From the NCBI GenBank assembly GCA_046734795.1, contig JBKPRX010000044.1:1-31853 (forward strand): a stretch of 31,853 nt of DNA, given 5' to 3'. Under the pieces are notes generated by a model. That model did no database searches and had not been told where the DNA came from. It saw nothing but the letters and a program-made list of their open reading frames with translations. A program made the translations under genes and the position numbers. This document shows, piece by piece, positions 24,278 through 31,853 of the stretch (its first letter is position 1; every line of letters starts with the position of its first letter). The DNA is from JBKPRX01 sp046734795. GTDB taxonomy: Bacteria > Actinomycetota > Thermoleophilia > Gaiellales > Gaiellaceae.

Positions 24278-25309
24278 GTGACCGGCGTCGCGACGAAGCT
24301 GACAGATCTCGCGGTTTCCGGCGGGTGCGCGGCGAAATACTCGGCGGCGCGCCTCGACGAGCTGTTGCGCGGGTTCGTTCCGGTCGAGGCGGAGAATCTG
24401 CTCGTCGGTCTCGACCCCGCAGACGACGCCGCTGTCTACAAGCTCGACGACGAGCGTGCGCTCGTCTTCACCGTCGATTTCTTTCCGCCGCTCGTCGACG
24501 ACCCGGCCGACTACGGCGCGATCGCCGCGACGAACGCGCTCAACGACGTCTTCGCGATGGGTGGTGTGCCGCTACTTGCACTCTCGATCGTGTGCTTTCC
24601 GGAAGAGCTTCCGACCGAGACGCTCGGCGCGATCCTTGCCGCTGCCGACGAACAGGTCCGAGCTGCCGGCGCGTTACTCGCAGGCGGTCACACGATTCGC
24701 GACGACGAGCCGAAGTACGGGCTCGCGGTCGTCGGCACCGTTCATCCGGACGGCATCTGGCCGAAGAGCGGCGCGCAGCCCGGCGATGCGTTGCTCCTTA
24801 CGAAGCCGCTCGGGACGGGTCTCGTGCTCGACGGTGTCAATAAGGCTGCGCTCGGCACTGACGCGCTCGACCGCGCGGTCGCGTTGATGCGGACGCTGAA
24901 CCGCGATGCCGCCGATGTGCTGCGCGCGTTCGAGCCGAACGCCGTCACCGACGTGACCGGTTTCGGTTTGTTCGGACATGCGTACGAGATGGCTTCGCGC
25001 TCGCGCGTCCAGCTGCGACTCGATGCGAGCTCTCTGCCGTCGCTGGAAGGAGCGCTCGACGCAGCTCGTGCAGGTATCCGCACCGGCGGCGATCGGCGGA
25101 ATCGAGAGTTCGCGGCGGAACACGTCACGCTCGACGGAGCCGACGACGAGGTCGCCGCGCTCGGCTTCGATCCCCAGACCGCAGGCGGTCTCCTCGTCGC
25201 GCTGCCGGCGGCAAAGGTCGTCTCGCTCGAGGCCGAGCTGCGGGCGCGCGGGCTGTTCGGCCGGCGCATCGGCAGCGTCGCTCACGGCGACGGCGTCGTC
25301 GTCGCCTGA
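24278..25309 (+). CDS. selD: Selenide, water dikinase (selenophosphate synthetase)
   Basis: Makes selenophosphate from selenide and ATP for selenocysteine, selenouridine or Se-dependent hydroxylases. The 343 residues begin with the family motif LTDLAVSGGCAAK, with C17 in the position that is Cys or selenocysteine in homologues and K20 as the catalytic lysine. The AIR-synthetase-like ATP domain shows DPADDAAVY, FTVDFFPPLVDDPADYGAIAATNALNDVFAMGG, GGHTIRD and VTDVTGFGLFGHAYEM. Slightly divergent FDPQTAGGLLVALP lies near the end. Starts at GTG 24278. No selA, selB or tRNA-Sec is seen in the window. The molybdenum hydroxylase at 1-2030 could be a user of selenium only speculatively. Confidence 0.93.
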   Translation: MTGVATKLTDLAVSGGCAAKYSAARLDELLRGFVPVEAENLLVGLDPADDAAVYKLDDERALVFTVDFFPPLVDDPADYGAIAATNALNDVFAMGGVPLLALSIVCFPEELPTETLGAILAAADEQVRAAGALLAGGHTIRDDEPKYGLAVVGTVHPDGIWPKSGAQPGDALLLTKPLGTGLVLDGVNKAALGTDALDRAVALMRTLNRDAADVLRAFEPNAVTDVTGFGLFGHAYEMASRSRVQLRLDASSLPSLEGALDAARAGIRTGGDRRNREFAAEHVTLDGADDEVAALGFDPQTAGGLLVALPAAKVVSLEAELRARGLFGRRIGSVAHGDGVVVA

Positions 25310-25339
25310 CCTCGTTCGAGAGCGGGCTACGCTGTCCGC

Positions 25340-26254
25340 GTGAGCGCGCAGCCGACGTCGACGCCGCTTGCGCGTGTGCGACGGATCGAGGTCTCGCCCG
25401 CCGGATTCCGCCGCGCCGCGGTTGCAAGCGCGGTGATGCTGCTCGCGATCGTCGCCACCGGCGCGACCGTGCGACTCACCGCGTCGGGGCTCGGTTGCGA
25501 GCACTGGCCGGGCTGCCAGCCCGGCGAGCCGCTGCCGCGAAACGGCGTCCACTCGTACGTCGAGTTCTCGAACCGGATCGTCGCTTTCTTCACGCTCGTT
25601 GCGACGCTGGTCGCGTGGCTCGCCGCGAGGCGTGCACCAAGCGTTGCGCTGCGAACGCGACTGCTTGCAGGCGCGGTCTTCGCCGGCGTCATCCTCCAAG
25701 CCGCGCTCGGACCCGTGACCGTGCACTACCACTTGAACCCCTGGCTCGTCCTCGCGCACTTGCTTCTGTCGCTCGTCGTGCTCGCGGGCGGAGTGCTCGT
25801 CGCACTCGACGCCTGGGACAGACCGGTCGCAGTGGTTCCGCCGGTCGTCCGCACCGGTGCACTCGTCGTCCTCGCGGCGCTCTGCGCTCTCGTGACGAGC
25901 GGAACGATCGTCACCGGCTCGGGACCGCACCCCGGCGGCGCCGAGACGAAACGCCTGCCTTGGTTCGAGACGGCGCTCTGGGTGCACGTGCGCGTGACCG
26001 CGATCTTCGGTCTCGCGTTCCTCGCGCTCGTCGTCTGGGCCTGGCGGCAAGGCAGCTGGATCCGTAACGGCGCGTTGGTCGTCCTCGCGCTCTTCCTGTG
26101 CCAGATGGCGATCGGCGAGAGCCAGTACCGCCTTCACCTGCCGTGGGGCCTCGTCCTCCTACACGTCGCCGTCGCGGCTTCGGTCTGGGCGACCTTCGTC
26201 GCGCTCGTCGCCTCGCTCTGGCGCGCACAATCGGCCCCGTCGAGCGGGGCGTAG
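25340..26254 (+). CDS. ctaA: Heme A synthase (CtaA/COX15 family)
   Basis: Oxidises heme O to heme A for aa3-type cytochrome oxidase. The 304-residue membrane protein has about eight helices. Hallmarks: GATVRLTASGLGCEHWPGC after helix 1, with the Cys pair of extracellular loop 1; SNRIVAF in helix 2 after the conserved Glu (YVEFSNR); histidines in AALGPVTVHYHLNP, LAHLLLS and LWVHVRVT; GTIVTGSGPHPGG; and LPWGLVLLHV. Length matches actinobacterial CtaA. Starts at GTG 25340, 30 bases after selD, and precedes the PAC2 gene by 9 bases. ctaB is not in the window. Confidence 0.93.
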   Translation: MSAQPTSTPLARVRRIEVSPAGFRRAAVASAVMLLAIVATGATVRLTASGLGCEHWPGCQPGEPLPRNGVHSYVEFSNRIVAFFTLVATLVAWLAARRAPSVALRTRLLAGAVFAGVILQAALGPVTVHYHLNPWLVLAHLLLSLVVLAGGVLVALDAWDRPVAVVPPVVRTGALVVLAALCALVTSGTIVTGSGPHPGGAETKRLPWFETALWVHVRVTAIFGLAFLALVVWAWRQGSWIRNGALVVLALFLCQMAIGESQYRLHLPWGLVLLHVAVAASVWATFVALVASLWRAQSAPSSGA

Positions 26255-26263
26255 ACTCACGCC

Positions 26264-27154
26264 ATGCCGGACGAGCTCAGGATCAGCGAACGGCCGACGC
26301 TCCGCAAGCCGCTCCTCGTTGCAGCCTTCCGCGGCTGGAGCGACGGCGGCCAGGGCGCGACGCTTGCGGGCGGTTACCTGGCGAAGACGTGGTCGGCGGA
26401 ACGCTTCGGCGACATCGACCCGGAGAACTTCTACGACTTCCAGGCGACCCGGCCGCACGTGACGCTGACCGACGGCTTGACGCGGCGGATCGACTGGCCC
26501 GAGAACGCGTTCTACTACGCGTCGATCCCCGGCCACGATCGCGATGCCGTGCTCGTGCTCGGCGTCGAGCCGAATCTTCGCTGGGGCACCTTCTCGAGCT
26601 TGATCGCCGACCTCGCGAAAGACCTCGGCGTCGAGTTCGTCGTCACGCTCGGCTCGCTGCTCGCAGATGTTCCGCACACGCGGCCGGCGCCCGTAACCGC
26701 CGCGGCGACCGACCCGGCGTTGATCGAAGAGCTCGGCCTAGACCTTTCGCGTTATGAAGGCCCGACGGGAATTCTCGGCGTCCTGCACGACGCGTGCCGG
26801 CGCGCCGGTCTTCCTTCCGTCAGCCTCTGGGCGGCTGTGCCGCACTACGTTTCGCTCGCGCCGAGCCCGCGCGCCGCTCTCGCACTGTGCATGCGTTTCT
26901 CAGAGCTCGTTCACATCGATCTCGACACGGCGGAGCTCGAAGAAGCCGTCGATTCCTACAACGAGCAAGTGAGCGAGGCCGTCTCGGCCGACTCGGAGAC
27001 GCAGGCGTACGTCGAGGAGCTCGAGCGGCGAGCAGATGCGCTCGAGGAAAACCTGCCGTCAGGCGAGACGCTCGCCGCCGAGCTGACGCGGTTCTTGCGC
27101 GAGCGCGAGCAGAACGGCGACGAGAGCTCGGGCCCGAACGCGCCGGACGCCTAG
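26264..27154 (+). CDS. PAC2-family protein
   Basis: A 296-residue cytoplasmic protein of the PAC2 (proteasome assembly chaperone 2) fold, common in actinobacteria that have proteasomes. Seen: RKPLLVAAFRGWSDGGQGAT near residues 14-33, VLVLGVEPNLRW near 95, TLGSLLADVPHTRPAPVTAAATD near 130-152, and SLWAAVPHYVSLAPSPRAAL near 195. The last 60 residues form an acidic helical tail with a possible coiled coil (VEELERRADALEENLP). No catalytic residues are known. Starts at ATG 26264; shares CTAG with the stop of the convergent helicase gene. Confidence 0.88.
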   Translation: MPDELRISERPTLRKPLLVAAFRGWSDGGQGATLAGGYLAKTWSAERFGDIDPENFYDFQATRPHVTLTDGLTRRIDWPENAFYYASIPGHDRDAVLVLGVEPNLRWGTFSSLIADLAKDLGVEFVVTLGSLLADVPHTRPAPVTAAATDPALIEELGLDLSRYEGPTGILGVLHDACRRAGLPSVSLWAAVPHYVSLAPSPRAALALCMRFSELVHIDLDTAELEEAVDSYNEQVSEAVSADSETQAYVEELERRADALEENLPSGETLAAELTRFLREREQNGDESSGPNAPDA

Positions 27155-29784
27155 GCGGCCGGCTTGGTGACCGGATCCGGCTCCGCGCCGTCGGAAGGAT
27201 CGGGACCGGGATCCAGACCGGGCGAGCCGTCAGCGCTCGCGCCGTTCGTGGCAGCGCTGCTCGAGCTTCCGCTCTTCCGGCGGCGGCGACGCCGCTTCGG
27301 CTTGGCGGGCACCGCCTCTCCGTCGACTGCGGCCGACTCGCCGGTCGCTCCTGACTCTCCGCTTCGTGTCTCGGCCGTCTGGGCCTCGGCGGCCGGCGCC
27401 TCGCCGTTCGCCTTCTTCTTCCGGCGCCGCCTGCGCCGGGAGCGGCTGCTCGTTTGCTTCGGCGCGGGGAGGTTCTCGGCGAGGGCGAAGGCAACTTCGT
27501 GAATCGTCCCGAGCTGCTCGCGTGCGGCGTCGATGAGCTGATTCGCCCGGGGCGTGTAGCCCTCCGCTGACGCGAGCAACGCAGCGGCGACGGCGATCGG
27601 TAGCTCGCGTGACGTCTCGACGAGCTTGCGCGCGTTCTCCTCGTGCCGGTGACCGCGCGAGTTTGCGAGCGCGCCGAGCAACCGCTTCGCCTCCGGATAC
27701 TCCGCGCTCGCGCGACGGTCTTGAACCTTGCGCGATGCACGAGCGAGCCGCCACGTCCACCGCGCAAGAATCTGGTCGGGTGCATCGGGCTTTCCGTCGC
27801 CGATCGCGCGGAGCAAGACGCGCACGCCTGCGAGACGATCCTTCTCCCAGGTCGGCGCTTGCGTCACGAGCGTGACGAGGTCGTCGAAGTCGGCGCGCTC
27901 GACGCGCATCGACACGCGATCCGACAGCGCCATCATCCGGAGCCGGCGGTTCGGGTTCTCGGCTGCGCACGTCGTGAGGAACTGCTCGAGCGCGGCTTTC
28001 GAGGCGCGCCCGTCAGTGAGCTTCTCCACAAACGATGCGCGTTCGTCGAAGCGGATCTGACGGCCCGCGATTGTCGCCCAGAAGCGCTGCTCGTCCTCGT
28101 CGAGGTACTTCGGGTCGATCCGCTGCCACTCGCGCTGAATGACGCCATAGCGTCGTCGGACGTCAGGAGTGACCGGTACGAGCCACGGCGCCGGTGTCAG
28201 TCGTCGGCGTGCACGTCGCTGGACGCGCCGTCGCGGTGCCGGCGTGACGCGCGCTCCCTCGCGATAGAAGTCGGCGTCGAGAAGCGAGTGCAACGACACG
28301 ACGCGCTCGTTGTGCGTTGCACCCTTCGGAACGAAGTCGACGACAATGCCGGCCTCCTTCCGCGGATGCGTTCGCATGATGCGGCCGATCCGCTGCTGGT
28401 ACACGCGCTTCGACGCCGTCGGCGCGAGATGCATGCAGACGGTTGCGCGCGGAGAGTTCCAGCCTTCGGCGAGCAGCATCGCGTTGATGAGGACGTTGAT
28501 CTCGCCGCGCTCGTAGGCGGCGAGCGTCTCTGCGAGGCGCACCGGCGGTGTACGGCCCGAGACTGCTTCCGCCTTGATCCCTGCTGCGCGAAACTCTTGC
28601 GCGAGGTTGTACGCGTGGTCGACGCCCGCCGCGTAGACGATCCCCGGCGTGTTGTCGAAGCGATCGCGGTAGAGCGACGCTGCGGCCTGGTTCAGCGCCT
28701 GGTGGTCGAGGGTCTTCGCCAAGATCTCCTGATCGAAGTCGCCGCCGACGATCGGCACCGAGTTGATCGCGGCAACCGGCGGGACCCGCAAGTCGCGCAG
28801 GGGCGCGATCAGACCGCGACGCGCAGCATCCTGCAACGGCAGGTCGTCCACCGACGCGGGAAAGACGTCGGAGACCTGCTTCGCGATCAGCTCTTCCGTC
28901 GCCGTCATGCCGATGTAGATCGGCTCCGGGAACGCGCGGATTGCCGCTGACGTCTTCTCGCCGAGCGCGGTGTGCGCTTCGTCGCAGATCACGAGCTGGT
29001 ACGCCTCGCGCGAGAGCGAGGCTTGATGACGCGCGAACCACGCGTACGTCTGGATCGTGACGGGGTTCTTCGGCCCGGTCTTCGCACTGCCCTGGATCGC
29101 CTCCGTCAAGCGATCGCCGTAACCGTTCGTCGTCAAGTCGCGCGTGAACTGCGTGACGAGGAGGCGCCGGTGCGTGAGGATGAGAACGCCGAGCGTGCGA
29201 GCCGCTTCGACGAAGCCCGCGGCGGCGATTGTCTTGCCTGACGCGGTTGGATGGCGGAAGCGGAAGCGTCTGACGGCGCCTGGATCCTGTGCCGGCGAGA
29301 GAACATCTTCGACGCTCTCGTCGTCGGGCTCGGCCTCACGTGCCTCGAGGTCGTCGTCGTCCTCGTCTTCTTCGTCCTCCTCGCGCAGCTCGTACCCGTT
29401 GCCGTTCGTCTCCGGCTCGTCGTCGCGCTGGTTGAGCGCGATCAGCTCAGTGAGCATCCCGGCGAGCGCGTCGACTTGGTGGCGCCGAAGCTTCGTGTCG
29501 CTCGCGAGCTGCGGCTCGGGATCGGCGAGCACGCGTTCGAGGCCGAGCATCAACCCGTAGCGAACCTTCCAACGCGCGGACGGCGCCTCGAGGCCGGATT
29601 CGATCTCGGCAAGCGCGTCGTCGAGCGCGCGGCGACGCGCAGTTCCGGGCGCGAGCACCTGCAGCGGGTCTTCGCCTTCGCTCAGGAAGGGTTCGCCGGC
29701 CCATGGTTCTGCTCGGGTTGCGGCATCGGCGAGCTCAGCGCTCGCATCCGTCTTGGCGATCGGCTGCTTGGTGGCTTCTTGCAT
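27151..29784 (-). CDS. SF2 DEAD/DEAH-box helicase with acidic insert and basic tail
   Basis: An 877-residue ATP-dependent helicase or translocase. Core motifs: KLRRHQVDAL near 98-107, Walker A HPTASGKT (178-185), Ia ILTHRRLL, DEAH (268-271), GMTAT (292-296), and motif VI QQRIGRIMR (463-471). The core is split before motif I by an acidic segment (about 121-165, with EEDEEDEDDDD). After the helicase domains there are about 270 residues of mostly helical sequence and then a low-complexity tail (from about 790) with two basic clusters, RSRRRRRRKKK and KPKRRRRRRK, suited to nucleic-acid binding. Starts at ATG 29784; the only good ribosome site lies 26 bases upstream, beyond a hairpin. Specific family and role unknown; no defence genes accompany it. 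Confidence 0.9.
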   Translation of the reverse strand: MQEATKQPIAKTDASAELADAATRAEPWAGEPFLSEGEDPLQVLAPGTARRRALDDALAEIESGLEAPSARWKVRYGLMLGLERVLADPEPQLASDTKLRRHQVDALAGMLTELIALNQRDDEPETNGNGYELREEDEEDEDDDDLEAREAEPDDESVEDVLSPAQDPGAVRRFRFRHPTASGKTIAAAGFVEAARTLGVLILTHRRLLVTQFTRDLTTNGYGDRLTEAIQGSAKTGPKNPVTIQTYAWFARHQASLSREAYQLVICDEAHTALGEKTSAAIRAFPEPIYIGMTATEELIAKQVSDVFPASVDDLPLQDAARRGLIAPLRDLRVPPVAAINSVPIVGGDFDQEILAKTLDHQALNQAAASLYRDRFDNTPGIVYAAGVDHAYNLAQEFRAAGIKAEAVSGRTPPVRLAETLAAYERGEINVLINAMLLAEGWNSPRATVCMHLAPTASKRVYQQRIGRIMRTHPRKEAGIVVDFVPKGATHNERVVSLHSLLDADFYREGARVTPAPRRRVQRRARRRLTPAPWLVPVTPDVRRRYGVIQREWQRIDPKYLDEDEQRFWATIAGRQIRFDERASFVEKLTDGRASKAALEQFLTTCAAENPNRRLRMMALSDRVSMRVERADFDDLVTLVTQAPTWEKDRLAGVRVLLRAIGDGKPDAPDQILARWTWRLARASRKVQDRRASAEYPEAKRLLGALANSRGHRHEENARKLVETSRELPIAVAAALLASAEGYTPRANQLIDAAREQLGTIHEVAFALAENLPAPKQTSSRSRRRRRRKKKANGEAPAAEAQTAETRSGESGATGESAAVDGEAVPAKPKRRRRRRKSGSSSSAATNGASADGSPGLDPGPDPSDGAEPDPVTKPAA

Positions 29785-29788
29785 GTGC

Positions 29789-29816
29789 GCAGCACGCCAG
29801 CCGTGCTGCTACCTCC
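29789..29816 (-). promoter_or_regulatory. Shine-Dalgarno separated from helicase start by a hairpin
   Basis: On the minus strand GGAGGT (29816-29811) is followed by a perfect 7-bp stem GCAGCAC/GTGCTGC (29809-29803 with 29795-29789, 7-base loop) and then the helicase ATG at 29784. Folding shortens the spacing from 26 to about 5 bases. No other in-frame start lies between the site and the upstream TAG. The remainder of 29785-29921 shows no other feature. Confidence 0.55.
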
Positions 29817-29921
29817 AAAAGGTGGCGCGACTCGCGAAGTCCCCTCAGCGAACGGCGCTTCGCCCAGCATAGCGGCTCAGCCGGGCTGTCGTGCAGGTTT
29901 GGCCGGAGCCGGAGCCCTTTG

Positions 29922-30533
29922 CTAGAGCGGGGTTCCGGAGCCGCCGAGGCCGCCGAAGACGGCGAACGGATTGCCGGGCGCCGTCTCCCAGACGAGCTCG
30001 CCGCCTGGCTCGACCTCGCCGTGCAGGCGCTCTGCCAGCGCGGTCGCGTCCTCTTTCGTCGCGCACCCGACGATCAGGAACTTCCAGCGGCGTTCGACCG
30101 CGTAGCCCTCGGCTTCGAGGCGTCCCGCCAGGTCGCTCGCCGCGTCGTGGCTGTCGCTTTCGACTCGGACTTCCCACGGCGCATGTCCGCTCTCGAGCTG
30201 TTCTTCCTCCCATGTCTCGCCCGGCGGCTCGTCGTCCCAGCGTTCCTCGTCGGCAAGCCAATGCTCGATCCCGCTCGATTGCGCGTCGACGCTTTGCTCG
30301 CGGAGCACCGCCTCGACGATCGCCTGGGCGGATTCCGCCTCGGCGCGTGTTGTCGCGTAGACGAAGACGTCGTCTTCGTCGTACGAAACCACGAGGCGCC
30401 GCGACTCCAGCCGTTGCGCGAGCTCCGAAGGCTCGCCGCCGATCGACGAAAACCCGGTGAGTCGCTGGAGGAACCCGCCGGCGTGAGCGGGCTCGGCGAA
30501 GTGGATCCGAATGCGCCAGTCGTCTTTGGCCAC
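29922..30533 (-). CDS. Conserved-looking protein of unknown function (203 aa)
   Basis: A soluble acidic protein that I cannot assign to a named family. It appears to have two alpha/beta halves: residues 1-75 (RIRIHFAEPAHAGGFLQRL, RLVVSYDEDDVFVYATTRAEAE) and 118-180 (WEVRVESDSHDAASDLAGRL, RRWKFLIVGCATKEDATALAERL), each with a strand-helix-strand pattern like a ferredoxin or SPOR-type fold. An acidic linker (DEERWDDEPPGETWEEEQ) joins them. The end is Gly-rich (FGGLGGSGTPL). No signal peptide. Start GTG 30533, divergent from the next gene with 22 bases between, so both share one short promoter region. Confidence 0.78.
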   Translation of the reverse strand: MAKDDWRIRIHFAEPAHAGGFLQRLTGFSSIGGEPSELAQRLESRRLVVSYDEDDVFVYATTRAEAESAQAIVEAVLREQSVDAQSSGIEHWLADEERWDDEPPGETWEEEQLESGHAPWEVRVESDSHDAASDLAGRLEAEGYAVERRWKFLIVGCATKEDATALAERLHGEVEPGGELVWETAPGNPFAVFGGLGGSGTPL

Positions 30534-30555
30534 GTCGGCACCATACTGCCGGTCC

Positions 30556-31224
30556 GTGGACGACTGGCTGGAGGTCGCGCGACACGCGGAAGATCGGTAC
30601 CGCGACGGCGAGTCGCGCGTCGACGAGTCACGGGATGCGGACGCGCGGCAGCGTCAGCTCCTGCGGATGGCGTCGGCAGCCGCAGCCGTCGGCTACGCGC
30701 ACCTCATGCGCGGCATGCGCGTCGAGTCGGCGCACTGGCTCGGCGAAGCGGCGCGCCGCTACCGCGAGAGCTGGGACGGCGCACCGACCGACAGCTGGGG
30801 ACGCCCGATCGGCGCGATCAAGGCGCTCGTGATCGCCGGTGACGTGCACGCCGCCGAAGACGCAGCGAGGTGGACGCTCGAGCTCGGGGCTGTCGAAGCC
30901 GCTTCGCCGATCGGCCGTTACGCAGGAGCGCTCGCGCTACTCGTTCTCGGTCCGGACGATGACGCCCGAGCCGTTGCAACGACGCTCGAGGGCCGCGACG
31001 ACTTTCCGGATGACGTCGCCGACGCGCTCGGCGCGATTGCCCGCGGCGATGCTGCTGCATGTGCGCTTGCGATCGACCGCGTCCTCACGTCGTTCGAAGA
31101 GCGCGACGCATATCTGGAAGAAGTGCCGATCGCAGACACCGTGCTCGTGCTGCATGCACTGGCGGCGAAGCGCGGCGTCGGCGTCGACGTGCGCGATTCG
31201 CCGCTGCTTCCGGCGCGCGGCTAG
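30556..31224 (+). CDS. Helical protein of unknown function (222 aa)
   Basis: A soluble, Ala/Asp/Arg-rich, almost all-helical protein, not recognised. It looks like a small alpha-solenoid: DWLEVARHAEDRY at the start, a helix pair around AAAVGYAHLMRGMRVESAHWLGEAARRYRESW, and RPIGAIKALVIAGDVHAAEDAARWTLELG, resembling degenerate TPR units. No signal peptide or metal motif. Start GTG 30556 was chosen because upstream codons are Ser/Pro-rich and overlap the divergent gene's start region. The stop shares CTAG with the convergent 6-phosphogluconolactonase gene. Confidence 0.72.
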   Translation: MDDWLEVARHAEDRYRDGESRVDESRDADARQRQLLRMASAAAAVGYAHLMRGMRVESAHWLGEAARRYRESWDGAPTDSWGRPIGAIKALVIAGDVHAAEDAARWTLELGAVEAASPIGRYAGALALLVLGPDDDARAVATTLEGRDDFPDDVADALGAIARGDAAACALAIDRVLTSFEERDAYLEEVPIADTVLVLHALAAKRGVGVDVRDSPLLPARG

Positions 31225-31853
31225 AGGCCCGAGGCCGCAGCCTCGTCGACGACCGCCCACGTGCGGCCTTCGCTCCGTACGAGACTGCCTGGAATCTCCG
31301 GCGTCGGCTCGCCCGCGAACGAGCGCGCGACGGCTTCGGCTTTGTCTTCGCCTTCGACGAGGAACAGCACTTCGCGCGCTTCGCACAAGGCGGGGAGCGT
31401 CAATGTGATGCGATCGACGAGCGGCTCGAGTTGCGCTTCGGCTCCGACGACGCGCCGGTCTGTCACGTCGAGCGACGGCGCATTCGGAAAGAGCGACGCA
31501 ACGTGGCTGTCGGCACCGAGCCCGAGCAGAACGAGCTCGAACGCGGTGTGGCCGAGCTCGTCGTTGTACTCCTCTGCCGCAGCGTCGCGATCGGCCTCGC
31601 CGGGCATGCGGTGCACGAGTGGCGGCATCGTCACTCGATCGAGGAACGCCGATTTCACCATGCCGTAGTTCGACCACTCGTGCTCGACCGGAACACACCG
31701 CTCGTCGCTGAACCACAGCTCCATGATTCGCCAGTCCTGTTCGAGCTCGGCAGCGAGCTCGTACGCGCGTCGGGGAGTGTGGCCTCCCGTGATCACAACC
31801 GAGCCCGGGTGATGCGCAGCTTGGACGAGCCGCTCCGCGACGACGCGCGCAGG
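31221..31853 (-). CDS. pgl: 6-phosphogluconolactonase, N-terminus cut by window edge
   Basis: Hydrolyses 6-phosphogluconolactone in the oxidative pentose phosphate pathway. The frame is open through the right edge, giving 210 residues of a usual 230-250. Family motifs: VVITGGHTPRRAYELA (usual SGGxTP sugar-phosphate loop), WFSDERCVPVEHEWSNYGM (usual DERxVP-SN), and LGLGADSHVASLFPNAP (usual G-D-GHTASLFP, here S in place of the Gly after Asp), followed by RITLTLPAL. All are typical of the NagB/Pgl fold. The true start is beyond the window. Shares CTAG with the stop of the convergent helical protein gene. Confidence 0.9.
   Translation of the reverse strand, partial: PARVVAERLVQAAHHPGSVVITGGHTPRRAYELAAELEQDWRIMELWFSDERCVPVEHEWSNYGMVKSAFLDRVTMPPLVHRMPGEADRDAAAEEYNDELGHTAFELVLLGLGADSHVASLFPNAPSLDVTDRRVVGAEAQLEPLVDRITLTLPALCEAREVLFLVEGEDKAEAVARSFAGEPTPEIPGSLVRSEGRTWAVVDEAAASGL

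Noticed and set aside
27643..28950. Plus-strand frame of 435 codons opposite the helicase
   Set aside because: Shadow of a gene with complete helicase motifs; no family features.

Overview
The window looks like the chromosome of a GC-rich actinobacterium, most likely from the Thermoleophilia (Gaiellales/Solirubrobacterales-like). Evidence is the high GC, frequent GTG/TTG starts, a PAC2-family protein (proteasome-associated in actinobacteria), ClpS, CtaA, AcsA, and very tight packing. There is no phage, insertion sequence, CRISPR array, tRNA or rRNA that I can see. The taxonomic call is inference; no marker gene is present.

Layout. 1-3168 (minus): an amidohydrolase, then the [2Fe-2S] and molybdopterin subunits of a xanthine-dehydrogenase-family hydroxylase that runs off the left edge. 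3188-4248 (minus): a secreted-protein gene broken by three frameshifts. 4298-8252 (plus): an M24 peptidase, then an acetate uptake/activation operon (GPR1/FUN34/YaaH transporter plus acetyl-CoA synthetase) behind a promoter with an operator-like inverted repeat. 8249-10839: a small lipoprotein, an M16 peptidase, ClpS and an OsmC-like protein. 10897-12180 (plus): a 63-residue protein and a Mug DNA glycosylase fused to a Nudix hydrolase. 12177-18519 (minus): a probable four-gene operon (acyl-CoA synthetase, SDR, NAD+ synthetase, GH3 glycosidase). 18558-19994 (plus): a DHA2-type MFS exporter.

The most interesting part is 20022-21907. A probable small RNA (minus strand, good sigma-A-type promoter and intrinsic terminator) lies back to back with an XRE-type HTH + TPR regulator. 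The regulator is followed 27 bases later by an unannotated 34-residue peptide ORF. This ORF has a ten-base canonical Shine-Dalgarno, a signal-peptide-like hydrophobic segment, a Gly/Trp-rich tail ending WCGW, and its own intrinsic terminator. Regulator plus exported peptide is the layout of RRNPP (Rap/Rgg/NprR/PlcR/PrgX) peptide signalling, known mainly from Firmicutes; here it would be an actinobacterial analogue.

21938-31853 is mostly housekeeping: UbiB-family kinase, SDR, SelD, heme A synthase, PAC2 protein, a large SF2 helicase with an acidic insert and basic tail, two proteins I do not recognise, and a 6-phosphogluconolactonase cut by the right edge. Five of the six convergent gene pairs share a single CTAG as their overlapping stop codons, a sign of extreme compaction.
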